A stretch of DNA of 64,000 nucleotides from Nymphaea colorata (GCF_008831285.2 NC_045148.1:12276683-12340682), one strand, 5' to 3'. Numbered from the stretch's first letter, positions 34,203 to 46,760 are shown. Made by a program: numbers and translations. Notes: generated by a model not told the origin, from the sequence alone.

Positions 34203-34457
34203 GTACAAAGTAATAGGAATGGCTGGGGCAACCTGTTTCTATTTCTAAAAGTGATTGGATGAGGCATCTAGGAGCAATCGGGGTGACGGTTCTAGAATGT
34301 CTACACTAGGAACAGTTGTGATCATTCCTAAAAATAATTAGGAACAGCAGTTTTACAAACGGCTTAGGAATGGTCATTCGACTGCTCCCAACTACTTTTA
34401 GGAACGTCTGCCTGCACTTTAGGAACGGTTTCTGACCATTCATAAATGTTATTTGTT
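34201..34457. mobile_element. CACTA-like (En/Spm) terminal fragment
   Basis: AGGAACGG/AGGAATGG and TTCCTAAA units recur in both orientations, and the stretch closes with AAATGTTATTTGTTGTTGTG. In inverse this is CACAACAACAAATAACATTT, similar to the CACTACAACAAA ends of plant CACTA transposons with their subterminal repeats. The opposite end and a 3-bp target repeat were not found, so it is probably a remnant or small non-autonomous copy. Confidence 0.55.
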
Positions 34458-36600
34458 GTTGTGAAGATGCAACTTTGACCACTTAACATCAAGATAATTA
34501 TTAAAACCATGAAGCGATAACCAAAAACATTAAATAGCTGTTGAGTTTGACTGCAATTAGAAGAAGTATAGAAAAAATTGGAGCTAGATGCAGCCTACAC
34601 ATTGTGCCTGGCTAAAAACCCCAAAACCCCCTAAACCTTATGGCCTAACCACTACTTCGTTAACGAAACATGAACAGAACCATTCACTTAATTGAAGATG
34701 GAAATATGTATACCTAAAAGAAAATATGCATCAATGCCGCTTGTTGCAGCCAGCAGCCCACCACTAAAGAAATATCACAATAGGCACAAACTTTTACAGC
34801 ACAATCACTAAGGAATTAACAAAATGTGAACCAAAACTACCTAATCGACACTAGTGCACACTGAATATCAATCGACACGTTGTAAATGAAGGAAATTAAA
34901 GAGGAGCGACAAAAAAAATGGCTGCCACCAGACAGCTAGGGAGCTGCTGTTGAGCTCCTACACCTAATTTCTGCTCTTAACACCCTACTACAATGAAAAT
35001 GCAACAATACACTCACAAAACAATGGTTGCACACACATTTTTATGTTGATATAACAAAAAGTAATAGAAAATCTGCTAGAAAATGAAATTAATATGTTGG
35101 AAAACAATACTAACCAAACGACTATACCGTAGAAGATGCTCAAAATCAAGCAAACCCTACTCTAAAAAACGTCTTACCTGAACGTACGTAAGCCCAGCAA
35201 TTAAATCAACGATGCACACACTATTTAGACAAACTAACACTCGGATTTGATAGCAACTCTCCTCAAAACAGCAATGCATGGATGTAAAACTTGGAAATTC
35301 TATACTTAGATGTGGAAAAAGCATGAAAACGGGCTAATACATGACCTACAAGGATGAAAAACATAAAAACTAACCTAGAAATGGGTGGGGTCCTACGTGA
35401 ATCCTGGTTTTGAGTGAACCATGGGTGGCCTAGAATCCTCTTTGAATCTCCTATTCTCCTCTTTGTGTGGGTTCAAAGGCATGGGGACACGAAAGAGCTG
35501 CGTCACAAGTCAGACAATTGGCCGGCATCAAGTGGCATACCCTAGGGCTGCCAAAAAATCCTCCTCTGCATTAAGCATCACCAAGGAAGAACTGAAGAAG
35601 TCGAGATCCTCTTCTCCAACAAGAGCTAGGGTTTCTGTCTAGCTCAAAATTTTTCATACAAACTCCAACAAAAAATCTGGCTCTCAAAAGGCCTATTCAT
35701 TAACACTCATCTTTTCAAAGTATCTTAAATGATTTACTTTTTCACTAAAGAACCCATTCAAATTCTGTTAAAAATAAATGACACGTTGATAAAAATGCGA
35801 ACCCAAATAAAAAGTATGTGCTAAGAATAAAGGGCTTAGGTTCGACCAAAAGTATGGGTTAATAAAAAAAATTATTTTACTCTTGATAACAGAATTTCAC
35901 TACTTTGCACATAATTTCTCTGTTTTAGCTTTGATTTGGATAGTACGACTCTTCTGAAGCCTATACAACACAAAACCTGAAGATCGTTAAGTCATATCAA
36001 AATTGCATGAAATAGTATTAAAAATTAATAAGAGCAATGGCATCAGATTCCGGTGACCAAGAAGAACTACGGGAAATCAAAAATCAGAAAGGGAAAAAAC
36101 GAAACAGAGCTTGAGTGAAAGACTCAAAATGCTCACCTGTGCAGGTCCCAGTCACTAGACATGAAATGTCTCTTGCGTTGAACAAAGAGGAACGACGCTG
36201 TCTCCAGCATTGGATGTCCCCTCGGCAGCTCACGCACGAGTGATGGAGCATCAAGTGCCAAAAGTGAGGAAAAAAGGGTTTCTGCCATCCAAGAAAGGGG
36301 GGAGCTAGCGGGGAGAAAGAAGGAAGGGGGGCTTCGGTCAGACGGCGTCTCGCTGGCAATACTGACCTGATGGGCGCAAGAGCATGCGGGAGAGAGAAAG
36401 AGACTTATGGGAGGCCCCAATCGAGCGCCTCACCGAAGTAACCTAATGAAGCGAGTTGCCATTCGGAGGCCGGATGAGATTTGCAGGTCAGGCAGAAGAG
36501 CAGTCGTCAAAGCGAGAGGGAGAGAAGAGAAAAAGAGAGACAACATGGTAGCCCCTATCGAGAAAGAGATGAGAAAGCCGTCCAATTTTTGGTAAATAGA
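34458..36600. other. no recognised gene
   Basis: AT-rich with a more GC-rich end (35.4-36.6 kb). A 73-codon plus-strand ORF at 35421-35642 (MGGLESSLNLLFSSLCGF) has no recognisable domain. Minus-strand ORFs at 36.08-36.42 kb overlap each other and look random. A CACTA interior is possible but unsupported. Confidence 0.35.
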
Positions 36601-36954
36601 CAGCGAGCATACAGAAACACTGTTTATATATACATATATATTGATCGGGCAACAGGTAAACCAAGCCCAGCCTATCGTAAACCTAGTACCTAATTACCTG
36701 TCTTATATTTGGCCTGATGAATATCCTTAGTTCCACTTTTCCTGTTTTGCGTCCCATTGGGGATTTATACTTTTGTTGCAAACCTTAAACATATCATGAA
36801 CCAACTTTAAAAAAAGAATGGATATTAAATCTAAGATAATTATTTGGAATTCAATATGAAACTTGATTGAAATCTACGTCTAATCCATTTTTAAATATGA
36901 AACTTTTAACTTTACATACAGAATCCAAATAAGGTCCATTGGCGTCCCAGGTGT

Positions 36955-37015
36955 CAACTCATCTCGTCATGATCTTCACCGTTTGGCTGCCCTGATCTTC
37001 ACCGTTTGGCTGCCC
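36955..37015. repeat. short tandem repeat GATCTTCACCGTTTGGCTGCCC
   Basis: A 22-bp unit occurs twice in a row at about 36971-37014 within otherwise unremarkable intergenic DNA. Confidence 0.8.
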
Positions 37016-37486
37016 TTTTTTTTTGCTGGCATCCAGTTGCGGGCCAAAAATTTTAAAAATATAATGCATGTTTACAGACGAATTTTTAAAAATAATAATA
37101 CTAATAATAAAGGAGGGCACGTGCCCCCCAACCCTAGCTAGGACACTGCTGGCATTGGAGGATTTTAGAGCTCAAAATCTGCACAAGTGGTTCAATTGAT
37201 TGGTGGAAATTAATGCAGGGGCTCCTGCGGTGGCATAGACGATGGGACGATGCATGGATTTGGGGTCCAACTTTCAAGTGCCTCATGCTTCCTATTGTCC
37301 AGGAGACCGTACCGGTTCTTCCACATGCCTAAGTGAGAAAAACCGGTTTCCTTTTGGGAGGTGCTGGATTTTGAGCTCCCGTCCCTTACTGGTTCACCAA
37401 TTTTAAAGTGAAAAGAGGTTTAAAAACGAAATCATGAGAGAGAGAGAAAAAAGAGTACAAAAATGAAGAACCAATTTCTTTTTGGG

Positions 37487-37489
<3 letters not shown>

Positions 37490-37542
<53 letters not shown>
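37490..37542. repeat. (TA)n microsatellite
   Basis: About 26 TA units; it gives rise to a spurious Ile-Tyr ORF. Confidence 0.95.
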
Positions 37543-37543
<1 letters not shown>

Positions 37544-38571
37544 CACTTGACAAGTAACATGGGAGCATTGCCCACAGTATTATTTCATGGTATTACTAGA
37601 CAAAATTGAACAACTTCCTCATTTTTAGCATTAACTTATGGACAAAATTTTGCTCATGATCATACCTTAGCTTTTATAGACAAAATTCTGCTTTGTAAGA
37701 TGCGTCAGCTGGCGCACCAGCAAGCCAAAAAGTTTTGAATGGTGTGGAGTGTGGACACTAATTCAATATGTTTTATGCTTTTAGGGGCACCTATATGTAT
37801 ATCAAATTGTTAATGTAAAAGCAAATAGACTTTGTGAAGCTGGTGAAGGCAACTGCCCACACCAGTCACCATGTGGCTCCGCTACTGGGCTGGCAGATTT
37901 ATTAGGGCAAGGTATTGTCAATCCGACCACAAGTCTGCAAAAAAAAAAATCAGTTGATGGGGTTGCGAAAGGAAAAAACTGCGAAAGTACCAGGCTGTTT
38001 GCAATATTATAGGAAGGCTGGACTTAAACTATATGTAAGAACTAAAGGTGGAAACCAGATGAGAACATGAATGTACAGCATGGGTCTTTTTGTCACGTGG
38101 CCAGTCAGCTTCCTGTAGTGCCATCTTGATTCCCTTGTTCCCCTCCAATAAAAGACAATGTTCGAAGAATTGATCTCATGCAACTCTTCACCAGGAATGT
38201 CGAGGGTTCTGATCGTTCTCAACTACAGATGCCAGACCACTTTTCTTGATGAAAGAGAGAAGCTTTAAATTAGTTTAATTTTTTTTTTATTTAGACTTTT
38301 TTCCACCAACGAGACTTTCTTACGTTTTAACCACACTTGCAGGTGGGTGGTATCTCCTCCATCGGAGTAGGTCACCGCTGCAACACCGCCTCCTACTTAT
38401 ATGGGCATCTTTTTACCTGGTTGATCATATTTTTTGCTCAACATGGTCATACCAAAGGTGGAAAAACACCCTCTTAATTTGGTGAGGACAATCAGGAAAC
38501 AAGGCTCTCTACCTTAACAATTTAAAACCACTTGGATTTTTTATTTTAAAAAAGGTTTGTCCAGGTTGGAA
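37543..38571. other. intergenic, nothing recognised
   Basis: No conserved coding sequence or repeat end was recognised between the TA microsatellite and the 105-bp duplication. Confidence 0.45.
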
Positions 38572-38783
38572 AAATCACAGTTTCTGAGAGCATCTCAACA
38601 GTAAGAAAAAGGCGATACGGACGCTGTTCTGCATTCGCAAGTCCCTCCTGTATTTAGCGAGGTGTGTATGCACAGTAAATCACAGTTTCTGAGAGCATCT
38701 CAACAGTAAGAAAAAGGCGATACGGACGCTGTTCTGCATTCGCAAGTCCCTCCTGTATTTAGCGAGGTGTGTATGCACAGTAA
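38572..38783. repeat. 105-bp tandem duplication behind the epimerase gene
   Basis: AAATCACAGTTTCTGAGAGC at 38572 recurs at 38677; the two 105-bp copies appear identical, through GTGTGTATGCACAGTAAA. It is located downstream (3') of the minus-strand epimerase gene. Confidence 0.95.
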
Positions 38784-39048
38784 AGAAATGAATCTCCTCT
38801 CCTATATGCTTTTATTTGACTTGGCTGTGATGAACATACAATAATGGACAAATGCCTGACCTGATCGCCTCTAATACATCAGACAAAATCTATCACATGC
38901 CTGTGACGCCTCAATTTCCACTCTGGTCACCGTATCCGGCTAGCTACAGCACCAATAATGGTGATGATCATGAAGAAAAAGATTAGGTGTCAACAAATGA
39001 GAAAGACTAAAATTCTCTGGCCGTTAAACCCCCCCACTGGTTGTTGCG

Positions 39049-42000
39049 TCAAGCATCCATTGCCATAACTCTTGAACCGTAGCCGTTTGGATGCAACTTC
39101 TGCCAGTTCCATGCTATTGTTAGGCTTTCCTGCAGATCAGTGTACTGAGCAGTCCAGTTTAGTTCCCTCCTGATCTTCAAAGGATCACTGTAAACTTCTG
39201 CATAATCACCAGGTCTGCGAGCTAGGTACTTAACATCAATATTGACACCCGTTGCTTTCTTGCATGCTTCTACAAATTCCTTGACAGATCTACCTGAATT
39301 GAGTTGAAAAATACTAACAATGTATTTATTATCCCTAAAAAAAATTAACCACGAATTCTAGCAAATTCACCAAGTCTTCCTTTTTGTAACAACATGCACA
39401 AGCTGAGACCACATTCACAGGCCAGCAGAGGCTAAGAGAAGCAGCAAAAGGGGAAGGACCCAAAAAAAAAAAAATGGATCATTACCTTTGCCAGTACCAA
39501 CGTTGTATATGCCAACATTCCCAGGTGTTGCCTTGGCAAGTGCTTTAACATGCGCATCAACCAGATCGGTCACATCAATATAATCTCTTACGCAAGTACC
39601 ATCTTCAGTCTGATAGTCAGTCCCTGCAACCTGCACAATGACCATCAAGTCTGCTAAAATTTGACCCATTTGACATTGTATTCCCATAAAGTTCCCAATT
39701 AAGTGGAAGTTGAGAGAATCTAAGAACTAAACAATGTGAAAAGATGTTTTGTGGTTCTCAGCTCATGGATTCAGCAATTCATGACTTCTGAGCTGTGAGA
39801 TGACAATACTGCATGCCTTTTTACTTGCATTCAACAAATAATGCAAACTTTATTTCTGAATAACATAATTGTTAGAGCTCCCGCCACAAGTGTAAAAGGA
39901 AAAACAATACATGGCATTTTGTGCTTCTCAGAACAAGGTTCAAAGTTCAAAAGACAGAAAGGTTTGAAAGAGAAACCAGGCAGGTAGGTGATATTAACTC
40001 CCCGCAGCCTTTTCGTACTATTGGATGATTGCAGTCTTCATGCACCGGGCAAGGACTGCACTAACTTTATATTACATGAAGGATCATGCTTATTCTAACA
40101 AACAGCCTAAATTCTTTAACAGTTTCCAGTTTAGTTTGGCTGAAGAGTCAGATTTAAACAGAAAATACGCAAACATTGGCATTTCGCTGGAGAGAAGAGG
40201 GGACTGGCTGGAGAAAGGAGAGGTATCATCCTCCTGCATCCCTCCTGAGACAATCCCTCCTGTCACCAGCAAACCGCCACACAGTGGCAGGAAGCATGCC
40301 TCCTTGTTTAAGTAACATGGAACTGCCAGAAAATGTGAACCAGTTAATGCTCAAAAACGCTAACTGTTAAAAGCTAGTCTACTGGTTTAGCATCCAGACA
40401 TGCATTAGCATGTAATGCATGTCTAAGACATTATTGTCCGCACCGACTTTCACATAATTACTTTTTTAACTTATGTAACCTCAGGTTCCCAGATAAATTG
40501 GGAGTAACCAACTCAACAACCACACAGTATTCAGAACCGGAGTGCTTATTTGGAATAAGGAATAGGCATCTATCATAAAACAATAATCATCAACAAACTG
40601 ACACAACCGTCAGAGCATCTGCAAGACTATTATGGAATGATCTAAAACCCAGGAGGAAAGTAACTCATAACACAATAAAAGACAACCTATACAAACCAAT
40701 ACCTTGAGATGGGGAATAATTCCTAAAGCTGCATCAAAGCATGCACCAGATATACGACCATGCTCCCGCAGCTCTGGCCTTGGAGCTTCTCCTAGTCTTC
40801 CTTCTGGATCTGATCCAATTACATTGAAGTATCTGGCCATCCAATTAAGTAACAATCAATTAGAAGTCACTAAGCGACTAAGGCATCCATAACATGAAAG
40901 GTCATACCAGGAGCTAAATTAGGATAGACAGTAAATGCATCATGAGCACAAAGGATTTTTTACAACTAATTGCTGCAATGGAAAAATGTACATATAATAA
41001 CAGTAAAAGGAAGTAAAAAGGTTTCTTCCCATCAAATTTTTAGATGTCATGAAAAAAAAGGAAGAAAAGAAAATAGGTGTTCTTATAAAAATTAAGAGTC
41101 CAGTTTACTGAACAAAGATGGTTAATGCAGGTGTCAGTCTAACAAACCTCAGTATCATGACAGCCATGTCCGACTTCTTGGAGTAATCTAAGATGATATC
41201 TTCTGCCATTTTTTTGGCTTTACCGTATGGGTTGATGGGAGCCTGCATTCAGGAAAACAAGATGCTGGTTTACAAAGGCATTTATTTTCATTGCTCATGT
41301 CATCTACCAAACTCTGACCTGAGGAGTATCCTCTTTTATCGGCATTTTATCTGGTTCACCATAAGTTGCACATGTGCTAGAATAAATCAGTGTCTTTACA
41401 CCATACGCTGCCATAGCTTCAAGTACCACCAATGTATTTGATGTGATGTTATGATAATACCTGAAAGCAACTTGACATGTCAATTAAAAATTAACAAGTA
41501 CAATGTGAGAAAACAGCAGCAATCAGAAGCCAGTTGGATCAAATGAACCCAATATTTGACTCACAATTAGTCTTTTAAATAACAATATCATAATTGGAAC
41601 AAATTAATCTTTTAAATAACAATATCATAATTGAAACAAATTGAACTAATAGACTCCTCCTACTATTAACAAGGATAATAAGTATCTAGAAGCTTTCACT
41701 ACTGCATACACAGAAATCAAGAAAACAAGTTTACGATGTGATAACAACAAACATAGAGATTGTACAACCAAGCAAAGGAAAAATTCTTGTTAAAAAAGAA
41801 GAAGAAAAACACACAAAAGCCACAGTCTGCGACACTATGTAAGCCACATTAGTAAGCTTACAATTCATTAACACTGTTAAACATCAGTGCATTCACAACA
41901 AAGAGACATAGAGCCAAGACGTGAAGATTTATATGCTTCCCATATAGACAGGTCATTTGATCATAAGTACCTTTAAAATAGCCTGATATTATTAGTTATT

Positions 42001-43708
42001 AAAGAGTGAATGAATATTCTCAAATTGACCAAAAATATGAATCATGTTGATTTCACAAGTTTTCTGTAAGTTTTCATTTTGAATGTATTTTAAGTATATG
42101 TCATCTATTTTTCTGTTTATAAATACCTTTTTGCAAGAAATATATTACAATAGTTGTCAAATTCAAGCCGTCAGACTCAAATCAGTCAAGGCCCTAAAGG
42201 AACTAGCTGAAAATAGACATTTTGACATTCTGAGACAGTCCAAGTCGGTTGACTAAACTAACATTAACAAAGAGGCACACAGATACAACACATAAACTGG
42301 AAAAGATCAAAACTATTATGAATCATGTCAACCACATGCTTCGCTGATTGCACATGGCACTACACAACAATAAAAAGGTTCCTCAACAGTTCATATGTAA
42401 AATCACCAGTGTAACACAAACACGTGTATAAGTACATACATACACACACACATATATAATGCTTATAATTTGTGTAACTACCATGCCTACCATTTATAAT
42501 ATACCTATATATATAGCATAGTCACAAATAACGTCTCTGAGGTTTTTCTCTGGTACAATACGGCGAGCTTGAAAAAAAAGGGAAAAATATGGTAAATTTT
42601 TAAAAATTTTAAAAAATTAAAAATGAAAAAAAAAAATAAGTGAGACTAATGACACAAACACCACAAGATAAGCAGATTTGCAACAAATAAAAAATAGAAA
42701 ATGAAAAAAAAAACTGTTTTCCATTAAAGAAACTGAAAAAAAAGAGAAAAAACGGGTTAAAAAAGTGTTTTTTTCGTTTTTAATGTATTTTTCAAAAAAC
42801 GCTTTTTTTTTAGTTTTAAATGGCCATTTAATTTATCGCGTTTTTTTTTGACAAAAGCGCATTTTCTGATAGAGCCTTCTAATTTGTGTGCCTACCAATT
42901 TATTTAAGGGGTAAGGTTGTTCACTGATTATAGCCCCATAGATGGTTTAAAACTATGTCACATGGGTGCGGGATGCGGGTGCTGGTGCGGGTGTGGGATA
43001 TAGCAAGTTCCCAAAAAAATTGGGTGCGGGTGCAGCGAAGGCATATAGATATATGTATACATATATACATAATCTCTTATATAAGTATTTTATTTGTCTA
43101 TACTCTATATTGTTAAATTTTTTTTATCAAGATCAATGTTGTAAAAACTGTATCGTAAGCCGTATCGGTCTGGCTTTAAGATACGTTGTATCGTAAAATA
43201 TCGTAACACATCGTAACCGTATCGTATTTTAAAAAAAAATCAAAAAAATATAAGAAATTCTCAAAAAATAATAAAAAATCAATAAAAATACTAACCATAT
43301 TTTAAGATACGGTGCCTGTATCGTAACTGTACGATACAGGTGGTGTATCGTATCACATTTTTAAAACCCGACGATACATATCGTACGATACGGACCCATA
43401 TCGTACGATACGTACAACACTTATCAAGATTACCCTTATATCAGACAAAATTCATAGTTTTAATAAATAAAATAGGGGGAGGAAAGAGAAAAGAGGGAAA
43501 AAAAGATGAGGAAAAAAAACAAGAGTGGGTGCAGTCAACGACACCCAACTCAGTTTGCCGAGTCGAGCCGCACCTACACCCAAGTTGACTCGGGTGCTTC
43601 ACCAATTTTGGTGCACCCATGTGACTTTGGTTTAAAATGAGTACACACACGAGGCACATAAAGTAGAAGGCACAAGTTTCTATACATGTATACATACCTA
43701 CATAAGTT

Positions 43709-43743
<35 letters not shown>

Positions 43744-45145
43744 GTATGTGTGTATAAGTGGATACCTACAGCCAGGTTCGCCACAGGAATCCTGTGAATC
43801 TCTATGGCCAGTAGTTGAGAACATTTAAACAAGAGAAAAACACAAAATATATAATTGGAGAAAGGCAAAAAACATTAGAAAAAAAACTAACTTTTACAGT
43901 AGGTACTCAAGATACCCTAGTAGGTAAATGACTAAATGTTGACTAGCTGCCAGAGTTGTTGACAAGACTGGTCCCTGACGACTTGAATGACAGGGATCAC
44001 AAGTCAGTGGCTGGTCCAACCAAGTGACCATTCAGATACAAGCTACAAATTTGTTTAATAGCCTTCCATTATTTAGTGTCTGGAACTCCTAAGAATTCCC
44101 ATGGAATAGTACATTCTGTGAATGTCTCCAAGAAAACCTTTGCCCAGAAATTGTCTCAAACAAAAATCAACTTATTTGAGGCAAACAATCACTTCTGCAA
44201 AACAATTCCAAAAATACAAAGAAAACATACCTAAGAGGATCAAGCGTACTCTCTCCAACATATGCCACAGCAGCAAAATGCATGACAGCATCAAAGGCAT
44301 TCTCCGAGAATATTTTTTTGACCTTAATAAGGTTAAAGAATAAAATAGACAAGCACACAGTATGTTCTAATTTCCATCAAAACTTATGTCACTGTTGTGT
44401 TTCAGGAGGATACAGCTTTTCCATCCCCTAGATCAGCATATATGAATTGAAGCCTTCCAGACTCTGGAAATTGCTGTTGTAGCACCTTCACCGCACCAAG
44501 GTTGCCCCTTGAAAGATTGTCCTGTTATGCATAGGCAAAAGAAAAATGCATACAGTTGTTGTAAGTTATCCTCAGCAAGCAGAGCCCCACACCATAAGAC
44601 AAAATTTCAAAGCAAACCTTCAAGAACTGAATTAAAAGGTGACCAAAACATACCACAATTGTTACACGATAATTATCCATTAGAAGCCGGAGTGCAGCAT
44701 GTGAACCTATATAGCCAGCACCACCAGTCACCAAGACATGGGTAACACCATCCTCATGCCCAGGGAACTAAAACGCCAACAGAGAAAAAGGAAAAAAAAG
44801 ACACCAATACTTCAAAAAGTGCAAATTGAAAGATTAAAGATATAGCAACACTCGATGATTTCCATGAATGCACATGGATGTGGACTTTTGCAGGGCAGCT
44901 TGATTCACTGAATTTTTCTTATATTACATGCTCAAGATCAGTCATGAATTGTACATAAATCATGGCCGACCGAAACTCCTTAACCAACTTTAGGAGATTA
45001 CGAAAATATGAAATGATTACCGGGCTAGAGCTACCATAGCCTGACGACTGCTTCAGAATAAGAATGCAGAGAACGGTGAGGATAGCAGCCAAAATAACTT
45101 TCCCAAAAAGATGAGGTTTTCGTCTTGAATCGCCATAATCCATAC
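39049..45145 (-). CDS. MUR4/UXE: UDP-arabinose 4-epimerase (UDP-xylose 4-epimerase), Golgi type
   Basis: Nine coding exons on the minus strand: 45143-45021, 44767-44654, 44521-44414, 44322-44231, 41460-41319, 41242-41148, 40832-40703, 39630-39486 and 39293-39049, all with GT-AG borders and matching phases. They give 1194 nt, 397 aa plus stop. The enzyme interconverts UDP-xylose and UDP-arabinopyranose in the Golgi for cell-wall arabinans and arabinogalactan proteins. Visible features: a short N-terminus with a single membrane segment ([15 protein letters not shown], residues about 16-30), NAD-binding GGAGYIG (56-62), SSTCATYG (173-180), and catalytic Tyr199-xxx-Lys203 (YGKAK). The C-terminal part shows [16 protein letters not shown] and [13 protein letters not shown] 45141-45143 is chosen because the upstream exon has no open frame in phase; homologues often have a few more residues. 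No break is seen, so it should be functional. Confidence 0.93.
41568..41644. repeat. short tandem repeat in epimerase intron
   Basis: TCTTTTAAATAACAATATCA and following bases occur twice in direct succession with a period of about 38 bp. Confidence 0.8.
42953..43629. mobile_element. TIR element family B, copy 2 (hAT-like MITE), host of a nested MITE
   Basis: Lies in the 2.8-kb intron of the epimerase gene between the 44231 and 41460 exon borders. It is flanked by perfect 8-bp repeats GTTTAAAA (42945-42952 and 43630-43637). Ends are CTATGTCACATGGGTGCGGG and, inverted, CAAAGTCACATGGGTGC. Interior GTGCGGGTGCGGG repeats resemble copies 1 and 3. A 289-bp derivative of the hAT at 8494 is inserted at 43134-43422; without it the element is about 380 bp. 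No coding capacity. Confidence 0.82.
43134..43422 (-). mobile_element. Non-autonomous deletion derivative of the 8494-11995 hAT
   Basis: 289 bp flanked by perfect 8-bp repeats ATCAAGAT (43126-43133 and 43423-43430). The left about 110 bp (CAATGTTGTAAAA, GTATCGTAAGCCGTATCGGT, GGCTTTAAGATACG) matches the inverted 3' end of the autonomous element. The right end (ATATCGTACGATACG repeats, CGTACAACACTT) matches its inverted 5' end. Only ends remain, without transposase. The right terminus is slightly mutated (ACACTT for ACATTG). It could be mobilised by the intact transposase; that is inference. Confidence 0.88.
43707..43742. repeat. (AC)n(AT)n microsatellite
   Basis: Compound dinucleotide run next to the family B element in the epimerase intron. 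Confidence 0.9.
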
Positions 45146-45922
45146 CTATATGGGAGAACAGATCAGTTGTCTATCACAAGAACTCCAGGAAAATGCTCGC
45201 CAGAAAAGAAAAAGAACCCTTTTTAGGTTTTAAGCACTTTTTTGCAAGGAAGATCGAAGACTTGTATTTCCAAAAACTTGTAGGAACAAAGATGCAAGAA
45301 ATCTACAAACCTAAAGATGCATTTGTTCAGAATTCAGGAGAAAAGCAATTCAGTGAAAACTTTCCACAACCAAATGCCAAAGAGGACAACTGACTGTTAT
45401 GACGCAATTTGGAAACCATGTCAGGAAGCCATGAGAAGAAAATTGAAGATAACGTGGTCAACTGAAACCAAGACATGGGACGAGAAGGTAAAAGAAGAAA
45501 GAAAAATGCCTGAAAAGGTCCAAAACGGTCGGTTGGCCCTTGGCTGGAGTCGATTCCTGCTGGAAGGAAGCATGTGAGTTTCTTCACCCGTTTTAGAAAA
45601 CCACTCAATCGAACTCCTAGGGACCAAACTTCAATGCATGCACCAAACTCGTAAGAATCTGGCCAACAAACACCAAACGAAAGCAGATCAGATTCAGGAA
45701 AAAAGAAGTCTACCGCGAGCAGGTTCAAACAGCAAAGACAAGTAAAATTCTCAAAAAGAGAAATTGCCCTTAATTTTAGGTGGTCCCAGATGAGGAATTG
45801 ATGGAAACTGAACGCATTGAATCATAATTAGATACTTGCCAACGCCCCATTGATCAATAAGAAAACGTTTACTTCGAATGTAAATTAAGGGACTTCAAAT
45901 CTCTATATGATCCTCGACTAAA

Positions 45923-46101
45923 TGCAACATGAATCAAGCTTAGAAAGAACCAAAGGTGAAAGGGAAAGCTGACGACCTTTGCCAATAAATAAAATTGGCA
46001 GTGATCAACCTTGCAACATGCATCAAGCTTAGAAAGAACCAAACGAGAAAAGGAAAGCTGACGACCTTTGCCAATAAGTAAAATTGAAAATGATGAACCT
46101 T
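45923..46101. repeat. 90-bp diverged tandem duplication in the 5' UTR intron
   Basis: GCAACATGAATCAAGCTTAG at 45923 recurs as GCAACATGCATCAAGCTTAG at 46013; both copies contain AAAGCTGACGACCTTTGCC. The copies have several differences, so the duplication is older than those at 18541 and 38572. Confidence 0.85.
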
Positions 46102-46407
46102 CTCAAGACATCATTTTTGAAAAATAAAATAGATAGACGAGAAGAAGCTGAAAAAATCATCAGAGAAATCAAACCTCCGTTATTGGAAGGAGCACATGCT
46201 TTGCAAGAACGCCAGATTGGCACCTAAAGTAAATGAAAAGAAGGATAAGAAAACTCTCCTCAAATGGTCAAATCACAAGAACAAGGAAGAAACCAAAAGG
46301 ACGAACCTCCTCGGAAAGAGACCTAGGGAAACAGAGAAACATCAAACAGCACTGAAGATCGATGAGCACAAAAATTCAAGGAAGAAAAAGAATCGTGATC
46401 CTTCAAG

Positions 46408-46409
<2 letters not shown>

Positions 46410-46448
<39 letters not shown>
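46410..46448. repeat. (GA)n microsatellite at the 5' splice site of the epimerase 5' UTR intron
   Basis: About 19 GA units on the plus strand, that is (TC)n immediately inside the proposed intron, starting at the donor GTCTCTCT. Confidence 0.9.
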
Positions 46449-46449
<1 letters not shown>

Positions 46450-46452
<3 letters not shown>

Positions 46453-46760
46453 ATTCGCCTCGGATTCAACAAAAAAGGTTCCGAAGATCGCCAACTCAAT
46501 CAAACTCAAGGGTTCTTCAGGAAGGATAATTGCGAGATGCAAATCACGCGAACGTTCTTCTTTCTTCAAAGTATGGAAACGGGAACGAGTTCCGTACGGT
46601 CGACGGGAGAAAGAAGATCGCCAGGCCACCGCATTCAAAGGGGATCCCCCGGAAAAACACCCGCACTCCAAGCGGAAATAGAAGAAGAAGAAGATTTAGT
46701 AGAAAAAGAAGGAAAGGAGCGCCGATTGCAGCGAATTTGTCGCATGACGATCTAGAAGGA
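46450..46760 (-). other. MUR4/UXE: probable 5' UTR exon of the UDP-arabinose 4-epimerase gene
   Basis: On the minus strand this sequence ends at a consensus donor (AATCAG/GTCTCT, exon end 46450), which would splice to the acceptor TATAG/GTATGG at 45146-45145, two bases before the start codon. The intron (45146-46449) begins with a CT microsatellite. The right limit and promoter are not determined; no clear TATA box is seen. Confidence 0.5.

Noticed and set aside
42580-42860. A-rich/T-rich stretch as a possible LINE or SINE tail
   Set aside because: Many separate short A and T runs, with no RT motif, Pol III box or target repeat.
46196-46671. ORFs over the (GA)n region upstream of the epimerase
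   Set aside because: Low-complexity Arg-Glu/Ser-Leu translations across a likely 5' UTR exon and intron; none is in phase with the epimerase start.
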